Below are positions 15,705 to 28,131 of a stretch of DNA of 64,000 bases, piece by piece (the first letter of the stretch is position 1; every line of letters starts with the position of its first letter). The notes below the pieces were generated by a model. That model was not told the origin of the DNA and ran no database searches. It saw only the letters and a program-made list of their open reading frames with translations. The position numbers and the translations under genes are program-made. Source of the stretch: Diphasiastrum complanatum (lineage: Eukaryota; Streptophyta; Lycopodiopsida; Lycopodiales; Lycopodiaceae); contig CM055102.1 in NCBI GenBank assembly GCA_029204225.1, forward strand, positions 38,887,014-38,951,013, in the 5' to 3' direction.

Positions 15705-18700
15705 TTTGTCATTATTTTCGTAGTGATGGACTTACCAGAAGCGCCGAATGTCTACCGAATTCTATTAGGACGTCCATGGTTACGAGTTGCGCAAGTAATT
15801 CATAAATGGGGTACCGGAAAAATCACTTTTGAAAAATCATGAATGTGCAGTTAAAATTGATCCTACAACTTGGACTATCAAACCAGTGGTTCAAAAAGAG
15901 GATGACAATTCGTCAACAACAAATAATACTTGTGATCGACCAGAGAAAAATTTGGGAGCTCATTACGATTCTCAAACGGATATCATCAATTGGAATGAAG
16001 CTCTTGCAACAATTGACTGTACAGCAGGATATATGTGTCAACAAGATAATCAATCAGATTTGAGCGAGATTTTCTTATTAGATTGAACTTTGGATACACC
16101 AATCACGTTTCCACTGAATGTGCTGAATGTAGCCTAGATATCAACGGAACCTATACCAGATCCGATTGAGGATGAGCTCATTTCTATGAGTCATGCCTTG
16201 ACTTATGATGGCAATGAGAACTTACGGATGAGCATATTCGAAATCATATGGATCCGACCAGATTTGGAGTGCGTAATGTTCTTGATGAACTCACAGTAAA
16301 ACCATCCAAAGCAGTTATATTAAAGGAAGACATAAGCAACATTATAATACGGTCCTGAAATGGGAAAATCCCCCTCGAAAGATTGATTCAGAGAAAGTGC
16401 CACCCTTATTGGATAAAGGCAATGGAAAAGTCGAGGATGATTCTTCAAGTGAGATTTCTAGTAAAACATCATCGTCTAGGAAGTCTTCACCTGTGAAGAA
16501 AGATTTATCATCTCAAAAGTCATCACCTCCATGATCAATTCCTGCTAAGAAGGCTAAGCGAAGATCCAAGACAAGTCCTTTCAAAAAAGAACAAATTGAT
16601 GTAGTCCAGCATGATATGCTTGAACATTTTAAACATTATACACTAGATGATGTGGTTATCATGTTACCTAAAACACATCGTGAATCTGAAGAACATATGC
16701 CGGAATCTAAAGAGGTTTACGATGGCCCAGCTAGGACGCAGCCAATGAATCTTGCTGAACCAGGAGAACCAGAAAATATTGTACAAGTTGGATTGCAACT
16801 TACTCCTGAACAGTATACTCCGATTGTTACTTATTAAGTATCAAGATTGCTTTGCATGGACTTATCAAGACTTGAAGGGTATTCCGACATCAGTGATTGA
16901 ATATACCATACCTTTAGTACCTGATGCAGTTCCAAAGGTTACAAAGTTCTATCGCTGTAATCCTAATTTGGCGTACCTGATAAAGAAAGAACTTCAGAGA
17001 TTCCTTGACGCCGATTTTGTTTATGAGATTGAGCATACTGAATGAATTTCACCGATTGTCATTGTTCCTAAGAAAAATGAAAAATTGCGGATCTGTGTGA
17101 ATCTCAAAGCGTTGAACAAAGTGACGCAAAAGGACCACTTTCCGTTACCTTTTACTAAAAGCATTTTGGATCGCCTTGCTGGAACGGAAGCTTATAGTTT
17201 CCTGGAAGGATTTAGTGGTTACAACCAGGTTAAGATTGCACCTGCCGATCGCCATAAAACTGCTTTTGCAACAAAATGGGGCACCTATGCTTACAAAGTA
17301 ATGTTGTTTGGACTCTGTAATGCACCAAGTTCATTCCAAAGAGTAATGCAATTTTCTTTTAAAGATTTATCTGTAGAAATTTCTTGAAATTTACTTGGAC
17401 GACTTGGGAGTTCATAGTGCAGATATAGACCACTTGGATCGATTGGAGAAAGTATTTGAAAGGTGCCACAAATATCAGATTTCTCTAAATCCGGAAAAAT
17501 GTCAGATATGGATTTCCCACGGAGTTGTGCTTGGACATGTGATATCAAGACATGGTATTGCCACGGATTATTCTAAGATCAAAGTTATTGTGGAATTGCC
17601 ACCGCCAGCAACAATTCGTGGAGTTTACGTGTTTATGGGTCATGCGAACTACTATCGAATCTTTATTATCTTCTTTGCGGACTTAGCATGACCTATATAC
17701 AAACTGACTAGTGTTCCTATTTGGACAGTAGAAGCGTTAGAAGCTTTTGAAAAATTAAAAAAAGCATTAAGTTCAGCACCAATATTGCGTTCTCCAGATT
17801 GGACGATAGAGTTTCATGTTCATGCGGATGCCTCAAAATACGCCATTGGATCAGTTTTGATGCAGCCAGATGACTATAAGAAAGATTATCCTATACGATT
17901 TGCAAGCAGACAGCTTACAGATCCAAAAAAGAATTATTCAACAACAGAATGCGAGGCATTAGCCATGATTTTTTCTGTTCGGAAATTTCGTCACTACCTC
18001 ATGGAAACGCACTTTGCATTTTATATGGATCATCAACCGTTACTTTACTTGGTAAACAAGACATGCAATACTGGACGTATTGCAAGATGGTTATTATTAT
18101 TTTTACAATAAGGTTGTTGGTGGCCTATGTTTCACAAGGACATAGAAAATTTTATTCAGACATGTGATGTTTGCCAGCGAGCACGACGACCTACTCGATA
18201 GAACTATAAACTCTTGCATCAAGTTTTATCACAAGCACCATTTGAAAAATGGGGATTGGATTATGTTGGACCTATTCACCCTTCCGCGCAAGGATCTCAG
18301 GCCCGATACATTATCATCGCAACTAATTATATGACCAAGTGGATAGAAGCCAAAGTTGTCAAAGTTGCTAATGCGAAATCTACGGCCAAGTTTCTATATG
18401 AAAATATTATAATCAGATTTGGATGTCCGATCGAGATTGTCAGTGACCGGGGTACACACTTTGTTAATCAAACAATAAAGTGTCTACTGGAAGATTTTTT
18501 TGTTATACATAGATTTAGTACTCCCTACTATCCTAGAGGGAATGGCCAAGCTGAATCTTCCAATAAGATTCTCTGCACCATTATGACAAAGACAGTTAAA
18601 GCAAGTCGATATGATTGGGAACATAAATTGTATGCAACATTATGGGAATTCAGAACCGCTTATAGAAATAGTAAAAATCAAACACCTTTTTAACTGGTTT

Positions 18701-19105
18701 ATGGTCAAGATGTTGTCATGCCGATTGAATTGTTAATCCCATCCTTACGCATAGCAGCAACGGAACGATTAAATGATGATAAGTCTTTACAACTCCGTCA
18801 TGAAGCATTGCACAAATTATGTGAAATTCGATTGTTTGTCAGTGACCGGGGTACCACTTTGTTAATAACGATCGTCGATTACACAAAAAAGATCTGAAAG
18901 CAGGAGATCTGGCATTGATGTACAAAACCAAGCTGATCAAGGGTGAGTTGAAGTTTACCGGTGAAGGCCCGTATAAAGTGAAGGAAATCTTGAACTATGG
19001 CGCGATAATTCTTGAGCACTTGGATGGAAAATGATTTGATACTCCGGTGAATGGCAGCCAATTATGTAAGTTTTGGCAGCCTGCTCCGCCAGTTCAGCAA
19101 GCTTG
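15705..19105 (+). pseudogene. pol: Ty3/gypsy pol (protease end, RT, RNase H, integrase), copy 1
   Basis: Encodes the enzymes that copy element RNA and insert the cDNA. The protease end shows RILLGRPWLRV (about 15755). Reverse transcriptase spans about 16830-17700 in two frames, with the catalytic YLDDL at about 17390. RNase H (17785-18111) has HADASKYAIG, a TECEALAM helix and the YMDHQPLLYL strand. The integrase zinc-binding end begins at 18116; the core (18214-18693) keeps all three acidic residues in GLDYVGP, VSDRGTHF and GQAESSNK. Stops and frame changes disable it. About 130 residues between RNase H and integrase are missing at 18111-18116 compared with copy 2. Near 18838-18866 a copy of an upstream integrase segment replaces native sequence. 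Confidence 0.88.
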
Positions 19106-19477
19106 ATCTCAATACATTTTTTAAAATTTTAATTTTTTTTTAATTTTTTGTTTTCAGTACTTAATTTGCTGAGATTTTTGGAAAAAGACAGTCAAAAAAA
19201 AAAAGTAAAGCAAGAGATAAGAAAAGACTGATGAGCAAAAGTCAGAAAGTCATCAGCATAGGAAAAAGGAAGCACAATAATTTTTTGATGGAAAAAGACT
19301 TAGAAAATCATTTTTTGGGTCAGATTTGGCCTATACAGTACCAAAAACCTTCGCTGAGCTCTCAGACTGTATATCCACTCTAGATTTAACTAATTTAAGG
19401 TGGGCGAAGGTCTCTGTCAAGAGAAAACCCAGTTTTTGATACACTTTCACGCATCTTACATTTCTTTTTTGCTCATC
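19106..19477 (+). other. Spacer between pol and the additional ORF, copy 1
   Basis: A/T-rich, non-coding by inspection, 372 bp. The equivalent spacer in copy 2 is about 1 kb. Confidence 0.6.
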
Positions 19478-21123
19478 ATGTCTTCTATTGATACTTCCCA
19501 GTCTCCGCGCTCTACGATGGATCGTGATGTACCATCTGCAACGGACATCATGATTCTTCCTAGCACAAGCATGGTCACTCAATGGATGACCCTTGTGGAG
19601 CCACTGCTCACTACAATGGGTATTCATGAGAGATCCTTTTCAGGTCGCATCAATATGGATTTCATCACTCTTGCATTTAGTACGTAGAAGGAAGAGAAAT
19701 CCAAGTTTTATATCACTTTCCAGGGAGCCACACATAAGGTGCGCGTCACTGAGGCCGCCCTTGCAACTATAGGTATAGCATCTGGCACGCAGGCCTCACC
19801 CAATCATAAGCACGCCAAATAGACCATCAAGCCATATATTGACCTCACCAATGATCTGCACTGGACCAATGATGGCTACCTTCTGGAAGCCATCACTAAG
19901 CCTTCAATCCACGTTGCTGCCCATCTATTGAACAACTTCCTAATGGTTGGAAACCTCAGGAAAGACCGCAAAACATCACAGATCCTCCATAGGATAGTGG
20001 AGTCCCACACCAAGTTAGCCAAAGCCCCTCTTGAACCGTATAATTGGTTCAAGACTGTTTCTGGTGAGGTCAAATGAGCTATTAAGGCCAATACTAAGTA
20101 GCAGTTTGCTACCGGCTCTTTATTGTTCCTTTTAGCCGCTTCTCACTTAGAAAACAGAATCCATGGCTTCCACCTGGATTCTTTGCTTTCGGTCTACGAA
20201 GAAGCACTGGCCGAGTCATCTCACCAGGCCTCGAGTTCTCATAGTCATTGTCGTCCACACAGTGAGATTGTTATTTCTGACTCGCCTTCCGCATCACAAC
20301 GTCGCACTAGGCATACCTCGTCAGCTGCGCTTCCACTTCCTGCTGCTGTTCGCACTGAACTTCCCATTCCCCCAGCCTCTGATGCTTCCCTCGCCTCTGC
20401 TTCCATTCAAGGACAGTCTGTGACCATTGGGCCTACCATTCCCATCACAGCTGCCGAGGCCACCTCACCCCCACACACCGAAGCCACCTCACCAAACACA
20501 CAGTTTTTCATGGATATGTTCGATGATTCCGATCCCCTTGGAGCCCCAGAGCCCTGCGCCCATTGAACTCCAATCCCCTGGAAGTGGATTCGGACATATC
20601 CATGAATCTACTATTGGTGTTGAAGATGTCAGCCAACAACCTCATATGGAAAATAGTCCAGTCGCACTTCGGGTCGATAAAGCTGTAAAATCACCAAAAC
20701 AGTTCGACGCCACAGTGCCTGAAGGGTTTGAAGAGGAAGACCATTTTGAAGAAGAAGACGTAGTGGCACCTCTTCCACGCCAACCAAGGACAGCTCCATC
20801 AGGTCCTCCTTCTGCCGCCGCCTCCACAACCGTCAATTCTGGGGATGCTCTAGGTTTCAAACCTTGCGCAAGTGATCCAGTCGATGCTGGATAAAAAAAA
20901 ACAAATGGATCAGAGAATCTCTGATCTGGGGTCCGAAAACAATCTGATCAACCAGAAACTTGTCCAACTGGATCGAGAGTTGAAGATTGTCAAACAACAC
21001 GAAGACAAGGCTGAAGCTGAAAAGAAGTTGGCCCAGCAACAAGCTGATCACTTGGAAGAATACATCAGCTCCCTGCAAAATGCCCTGACAACCGCACAGG
21101 ATCAGGTGGATAAGGCCCTGTAG
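19478..21123 (+). pseudogene. Additional ORF downstream of integrase, copy 1
   Basis: I do not recognise this protein. The start is the Met of MSSIDTSQ. An N-terminal part of about 200 codons contains YLLEAITKPSI and AAHLLNNFL, and aligns with the ORF at 43350-45873 in gypsy copy 2. A Ser/Thr/Pro-rich then acidic middle follows (about 20200-20870, with a frame change near 20555). The C-terminal stretch (about 20875-21120) is Gln/Lys/Glu-rich and looks like a coiled coil. In-frame stops occur at 19685, about 19819, 20074 and about 20098. The position after pol recalls the extra or env-like ORFs of some plant gypsy elements, but I see no transmembrane segment. Sense orientation and conservation in two copies argue that it once encoded a protein. 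Confidence 0.72.
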
Positions 21124-21437
21124 GATGCCAATTGTTGGATCTGAGTGTTATTGGGATTGTATGTTATTATACTTTTTATGCGAGAGGAAGGGGGAGAGAG
21201 AAAGAGTAAGCTATCTCTGTTGTAGGTGTGTAGTGTTAAGGGATGTGTAGTGTTAAAGAGTAGGGTTAATGGATGTAGAGATAGATGTGAATCCTCCATT
21301 CATGCTGAAATCTGAACTAAACTATCACTCTCATGGGAATGAACCTACGCGTGACAACTAACTCCGTCTCTTTGATGCTAGATTGAGTAGATCTTGGATT
21401 CAGGTTAGGCAAGGAAAGAAACCCACTCCATCTATCT
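21124..21437. other. Junction sequence between gypsy copy 1 and a copia fragment
   Basis: The gypsy reading frame continues only a few codons past 21123. From about 21134 the sequence begins TGTTGGATC, which could be an LTR start, but no matching partner or primer site was found. No gene. Confidence 0.4.
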
Positions 21438-22320
21438 ACTAAAGAGCAAAGGTGAAGTGTTTGATGTTTTTGAAGTGTAAGAATGCTAGGGAGAATCAAT
21501 TTTTCACAAGGATCAAGTGCTTGATGAGTGACAATGGTGGAGAGTACATATCTACCAAGTTCAAGGATTTTTGTGATGAACGTGGGATCAAGAGGGAGTA
21601 TACATCACCAAGGACCCCACAACAAAATGGAGTGGCTGAAAGGAAGAATAGGACTCTTTGTGAGAGGGCCAAAGCCATGAGGTTAAGTGCTAACCTAGAT
21701 AAACCATTTTGGGATCAAACTTTGTTGTGTGTCAATTTCTTGTGCAATAGGTGGCCGAGTGCTATTTTGGATGGAAGGACACCTTTTGAGATGCTATTCA
21801 AGAGGAGGCCGAGTGTCAACTTTCTCAAAAAAATTGGATGCACATGCTATGTCAACATTACTTTTGATGATAGGACCAAGGAGGATCCATCTTTAAGGAA
21901 AGGTACTTTTGTTGGATATAGTGAGGTGAGTAAAGCCTACAAGGTTTACATTCCTACTACTAACAAAGTGATTGCTGGTAGAGATGTCATTTTGATGAGA
22001 GGAACATTCCAAAAGTGTCTTCAAGTACTATTGATGATGATGTGGATGGATCTAACATTCTTGATGTTAATGTAAGGATCCTACTTTAGATGGTGATGAT
22101 GATGGACCTTCATCAAGTCAAAAGCCAAGGAGAACATCAAGGGAAAGACAAGTACCTTCAAGACTCACATATGATGAAAAGGGCAAGCAAGTAGTTATTG
22201 GAAATTATGTTGCTTTCCTAATCTCTTTTGATGAACCTACAAGTGTAGATGAAGCAAGGAAAGAAGAGGAGTGGATCCAAGCAATGGATCTTGAGTATCA
22301 AGCTCTTATGAAGAATGAAA
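21438..22320 (+). pseudogene. pol: Ty1/copia integrase fragment with start of RT
   Basis: The frame at 21452-22075 has the copia integrase core: SDNGGEYISTKF (second catalytic Asp), NGVAERKNRTLCERAKAM (catalytic Glu), then PFWDQTLLCVNFLCNR and the C-terminal KAYKVYIPTTNKVIAGRDVI. The first catalytic Asp is missing because the fragment starts late. Further on, other frames give RRTSRERQVPSRLTYDEKGK and a residual EEEWIQAMDLEYQALM, the usual beginning of copia reverse transcriptase, and then homology stops. It is distinct from copia element A: the same motifs are present but clearly diverged. Confidence 0.88.
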
Positions 22321-24420
22321 CATCTTTTGGAGGATCTTCTTGTGTAGATGATGCTATGAAAGTGGATGGATGTTATCATGCTATAAATTCAAGTAATGGA
22401 TCTGGAAAGCAAATTTTGTTCAATGACATTGATGGTCAAGTTGATGATCAAGAGGTTGATCTCAAAGGGCTTCAACAAGGCAAAAAGGAAGTTGGCAATT
22501 TGGAGCTAGTCAAGAGCATCAAAGGAAAGTCAATTGGCAAAGATGTTATGGATCTGTTTTTGTAGGTTATTTGAAGACTCAAGTAAGTTCAAAGGAGCAG
22601 CAAGGAAGTGTTTTTCAAGTTTACTTGTTCTATCTCAAGTTTGAGCATTTTCATGTGGATGTGTGCAAATTGTCAAGATATGGTAAAACTAGCTACATTG
22701 GTGAGCATCATTTTGATGTTGGATTTCTACTAGAAATTTTTGGATGGTTTTGTTGATGGAAATGAAGCTATTGGAAGTTCATTATAAGACTTATCCATGA
22801 TCAAGTTCTCAAGTGTTGAGCTACTTGATGCCCATGGTTGGAGATTGTCAATTTCTGGGTGAATTCATGGTCATTTTCTTGTGTCAAGTAGATCTTGAAG
22901 ATGGACTAGTAAAACTTGCTTGGTTTATGGAGTCATGTGGTGCTGCTTTAGTATCATGGATGAACTCACTTACTCATGGATTTCCAAGGCTTGATGGTTT
23001 CTTGTGGCAAGATGGAAATGGAGGCTCATTCATGGAGTGTCATGGTGGATAATGGCAACAAAGGACAAAGGAGGACACATGCAAGCAAATGTTTATCACT
23101 CGCATTTATTGTTTGTTTGCTGTATTTTTCCAGAGAGCTAGAATAGTTTCTAGTCAAAAATCAAGATTTTTGCATGTGTAGAATTGATCTTTTGTAGGTC
23201 AAAATTCAATTTAGGTTTATGAACTTGAAGTAGGCCGATTTCACAGGTGTCTAGCTGGAATTGGGCAATTTTAATTGCATTACAAAATCTTCATTAGAGG
23301 CTACAAGATTCTATATCAAGTTTTTTGCAATTGCATGTAGAAATTAGAAAATTCAATTTTTTGTAATTTTGTCAAAACCCTAATTTTGATTGGATCTTTA
23401 TTTTTTGAAGTTGTTGGACTTTGATAGAGTGTGTTTCAATCTTAGGAAGTGGCAAGATTCATTAGATTATTAGTAGATCATAGGTTGATCAAGATTTTTT
23501 CATTTTATTTGTTGATTTGCTAGTGATAGTGCTAGAAGAGAATTGAGAGTTTCCATATCTTTGTGATATATTTTGAATACATTTGTTGTCAAGATATGGT
23601 AAAACTAGCTACATTGTCTTGCAATATCTTATTGTTGGAGTTGTACATGCATTTTTGGCTGGTTTTGCTGATGTAAATGAAGCTAATGGAGGTTCATTAT
23701 GTCACTCATTCATAGCCAAGTCATCAAGTGTTGATGATATCTTGCTGCAAGATGGCAATGGAGGCTCATTCATGGAGTTTTATGGTGGAGACATATCATG
23801 AAAGGACAAAGTTGGAGAAGACAAGCAAGCAAATGGTCATTACTCACATTTATTGCTTGGTTGCTGTTATTTTTCAGAGATTTCAGAGTTTGAAACATGG
23901 AGGAATCATTTCATTCACATTCTATTTGGTTCTTTATGTTCTAGTTACATCTTGATGTGTAAAATTGATGTAAGAGATAGTGAAACATCCATTTTGGACA
24001 CTATTATCTATATCAATTATGGAAACTAAAAGTGTTATGTGCTCGATGAATTTGCAAAATAGCAAGAATCAACTTTACATCCATTTATTTGTACATTTCA
24101 TAATGGCCAAATTGGATTGTGATGTACCTTCGTAACATATAATCTATTGAAAATATCTAACATTTATCTCATATTGTATTATAACAAAGCAATGTCAAAT
24201 ACTTGTAGTGATATCAACATGTTTTGGTCTTGCAAAAGATTTACACATTGTACATTAGTCATCACATTAATGGAAGGGTATCCAATTTAGCATGTACTTG
24301 TTTCATGCCTTTAAGCATAGAGAATGTATTATTAAAGATCTTGTTGTTTCAATATTTTCTATTTGTTGCATTAATGCATGGATATTATCATTCAATCAAT
24401 TGGTTACTTTTTGTGATAAC
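22321..24420. other. Non-coding region with a diverged direct duplication
   Basis: No gene recognised. A segment with GTCAAGATATGGTAAAACTA at about 22672 recurs at about 23588. GAGGCTCATTCATGGAG recurs at about 23022 and 23761, followed in both by related AAAGGACAAAG and GCAAGCAAATG blocks. The two copies are about 0.7-0.9 kb apart and may be old LTR or 3' remnants of the adjacent copia fragment. Confidence 0.45.
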
Positions 24421-24469
24421 ACATGATGGAAAGTGTATGTAGTTTAAGTTTCAATAGTTTTTTTGCCTT

Positions 24470-27400
24470 TCAGCATGATGATGAGGATCAGGAGCCATGG
24501 CAAAACTATCCCATGGGTGAATTTGATCGTAAGCTTGATAAGAACATTGACCTAGTGAATATGATTCAAAATGTCAATGTTGTTGTGGACAAAATCTCAA
24601 TGGAAAGCAAACATGACAACAACTGTGAAGAAAATTGTGGAATTGAAGGTGCACATCCTACACCAAATAAAAGTGTTATTGATGATGATGCAACAAAAAC
24701 AAATTCACTAATGAAAGATGCAAAAGGACCATTGTATGATGGATGCAAGCAAAGTAAGTTGTTTTCCATCTTGTTGCTATATAACCTAAAGGTCACTCCT
24801 GGATGGTCACAAACAAGTTTCAATGAACAATTGCTCAAGAGAAATTTGTTACTTGAAAATTATGAGTTTTCATGTTCAACTTATGAGACAAAAAAGTTGA
24901 TAAAAGATATTGGTCTAGATTACAACATTATCCATGCGTCTGTAAATGACTATATCATATATCATGGAGACTACCAAGATCTAGATACTTGCCTAGTGTG
25001 CAAACAGAATCGTTGGAAGAAATCCAAGGTGCCACAAAAAGCATTGAGATATTTTCCTCTCATAGCACGCCTTTTACAGTTTTACATGTATGTAGATGCG
25101 ATGACATCAAATAAATTGTTGTTATCATATTGTAGAACATGTTACATGATCTATATATTAGGTTTTCATGCCTTTGTTTTTATAGCTTTTCCATGCAATA
25201 TAGATATAAATATGGCGTGTGACTTCTTTTTTCAATGGTTGTAGTTGTCCTATGATATCTACTAATATGAAGTGGCATGCAAAAGAAAAAAGTGAGGATG
25301 GTCTATGGCGCCACCCAATAGATTGTCTTGCTTGGAAGCACATTGATTCCAAATGGACCAAATTTGCTGCAAAGCCACGAAATGTTCATTTGGGATTGGT
25401 TATTGATGGAGTGTGCCCATTTGAAGCTTTAAGTAGTCGTTGGACCATATGGCCAATATTGATAGTGAACTGCAACTTGCCACCATGGCTCGTTGCCAAA
25501 AAGGTTTTCGTAATGCCTCTCTTTGCTCATTCCTAGACCCAAGCAAGTGAATGTTGAAAATATTGATGTCTACTTAAAGGTTGTATGAACTCACCCTAGA
25601 TTTATTGAGTTATTGAATCAGATAGTATGCTTGAAGTATGATGTTAAACATGTTTTTTGAATGATTCAGGTCCTTGTTGATGAATTGGAGCAATTATGGC
25701 ATGGTGTATTAACTTATTATGTTAGTAAAGATGCATCATTGCAATAGAGTTTTACATTGAAAGGTATCTTTCAATGGACAATTCATGATTTCAATATATG
25801 GTTTGCTTGTTGGTTGCTCAATGAAGGGATATGTAGGATGCCTTGAATGTGGATCTAATAACAATGGGAACGTGGTCGAGTTCATGGGGAAAAAGATAAA
25901 AGGCCGGGAAAAAAGGACTCGATGAAAGTAAGAAATAACATGGAAGACATGGGTATTCACCAAGATCATTTAAATCTTATGTCAACAATTCGGGTTCCAA
26001 AGATTATAGTGCATCAATAAGAGCTCATGTATCAAGTGATAAGTTGGTGGCCAAGAAGTCACATGACTATCACATGTTTTTGCAACAACTACTTCCTCTA
26101 GCAATTTGATATTCTTTATATGAGGGAGCTCACTTTGCTATCATAAGACTAAGTATCATTTTTTCACATATGTGCCAAGACAATTGATCCAAACAAGTAT
26201 GATGCCTTATGTAATGAAGCAACATAGAAAAGGCGTTTCCACCATCATTTTTTGACATCATGACTCACTTGCTCATTCATGTTGTTGAGCAAACAAGACT
26301 ATGTGGTCCAGTAAGATGGATGTATCCATTTGAGAGGTATATGAAAAACCTTAAATATTACGTGAAAAACTTGGCAAGCCTAGAGGCATGGCAGAAGGGT
26401 ATATTGTAGAAGAATCCATTGGTTTCTTGAGAGACCACTGGAATGAATTTGAAGGAACTTCAAGAAGAATTTGGGCTGCAAATAAAGGCACTAATCTGTT
26501 TGATTTTGATGAGGAAGTAAAGGGAAAAGAACAAAAAAAAAATCGCTTCCTCCCATTATGCAACAACAAGCACACCTATGTAATTTTGAGAACTCGGAAC
26601 TTCCCAGCACATGACGAGAGTAAGTTATTTTTGGAATTTTTATAATAAAAAAATTGCTTGGTTTCTTTTTGTTCATGCAAAAAGTATAGTCTATGAGAAG
26701 TTCAAACAACTAGTTCCTATACCATCCTTTAATGTAATGAGATTATGTATGCATATAGACAACATGATTGTGTTGAGTCAAACAATAATTATGGATGTCA
26801 TGAACATTTTTATGTGTGAAGAAGAATTCAAAGCTAATCAAGACGGACTAAAAAGCATAATCATTTCAACGATTTTTCCAAATGGCTTTCAAGAAGAGTA
26901 TGTTTATTCTTGTCAAATCCTAGTTTTCCTTTCAAGTCATGTCAAACTCAATTGAAATCTAATATTTATGTTTGAAACTTATACATTTTTATTATTGTTG
27001 GATGTAACAGCTTTTAGAGCTATCTAAACAAGGGCATGATGTGGACATTACATTATTTGAGCTTGCACGAGGACCTTTTCATACAGCACACTCATATCGA
27101 GGTGTGAATGTCAATTGTTACCATTTTAGGACAAAGGAAGCTGATATTGCAAAGGTCACACAAGATTCTAAAATTGCAGCATTTTGATAGTTGGAGTCGC
27201 AATAGTGCAGAAGACAAAATTCCTATGAATGCCAAGCTTCATTTCTTTGGGTGTGTCCAACACATCAAAGAATTGGATTTTGGATCTTTCTCAACTAGCT
27301 TGTTATATTGCAAATGGTTGAAACCAAATATTGTAGGAAGCAATGCAACAATGAAACTGGATAAATATGGCTTTCAAATGGTGGATACATCTAAAACCTT

Positions 27401-27494
27401 GAAAACATTTGACATTGGTGACCAACCATTTGTGATGCCCACACATGTGCGACAAGTTTTCTATGTTCCTGATGAGATGGATCATCCATCATGA
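24470..27494 (+). pseudogene. CACTA (En/Spm) TNP2-type transposase relic
   Basis: TNP2 transposase cuts and moves CACTA DNA transposons. Visible in order: LYDGCKQSKLFSILLLYNLK (about 24734), the STYETKKLIKDIGLDYN helix, the zinc-binding TCLVCKQNRWKK, KALRYFPLIARL, then WRHPIDCLAWKHID, FAAKPRNVHLGLVIDG and WTIWPILIVNCNLPPW. Beyond 25560 many frames are needed, but KSHDYHMFLQQLLPLAI and GPVRWMYPFERYMKNLKYYV (about 26310) are clear. The C-terminus has LDKYGFQMVDTS and QVFYVPDEMDHPS. A likely intron with GT-AG ends lies at 25088-25244, and another may lie at 26620-27010. I found no CACTA terminal inverted repeats. Multiple stops show it is dead. Confidence 0.87.
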
Positions 27495-28131
27495 AGTGTG
27501 GTCCTAGATCATGTGCCTCGATGTCAACAATCCACGGATGCAAATCATAATCTATAGCTGAATGGACCCAACGTTATGGGATTGTAGTTTGAAATATAGA
27601 TCATGTGATATATTTTCTTTATGGCTTGATATTTGTAACTAAATATTTATTATGGTATTTGTAATAATAATGTAACATTGATCATTTGTAGCATAATTGA
27701 ATAAGATATCAAATAATGAACATAAAATGCTATGTTATCAGTTTCCTTTAGCTATGAAATGATTAATATCTTGATGTGTAGAGATGAAATGTCGAGGTAT
27801 CAACATTAGGTGTTGAACTATTAGCATCAAGACTTTAAGGTAAGGATTCGCAAAAGTGAGACTTTTAAGCATATCACAAAACTAACTTATGGATTTTTTG
27901 AGTGGTTGTATGGATCACCATAAACTATTATATCAACCTATACCATCTAGAGTATTGAATATGTATGAGTTATAACGAGTTAAGAAAATGCATATGCACC
28001 TATTAGGGCAACGTCTTCATTTAATAAATCAAAACAAAACGATTTTACACCTTTCAACTTGATCAAACATGTGGCTTCCATATGGATTCAACCAAAGAAG
28101 AGGCATCTTTCTTGAAGATGCAATGTCTAAC
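27495..28131. other. AT-rich intergenic DNA
   Basis: Sits between the TNP2 relic and the dirigent gene, whose 3' untranslated region must lie here. No other feature recognised. Confidence 0.5.

Larger units (their letters stand above)
15705..21123 (+). mobile_element. Ty3/gypsy element copy 1, lacking gag and LTRs
   Basis: Starts abruptly inside the protease C-terminus and runs through reverse transcriptase, RNase H and integrase to an additional ORF. No chromodomain follows integrase, which suggests a non-chromovirus (OTA-type) lineage. No LTR or primer site was found on either side: the left junction is near 15705 and the right side changes to unrelated, then copia, sequence after 21123. 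It is homologous along its length to the minus-strand copy at 42.5-55.2 kb. Confidence 0.85.
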
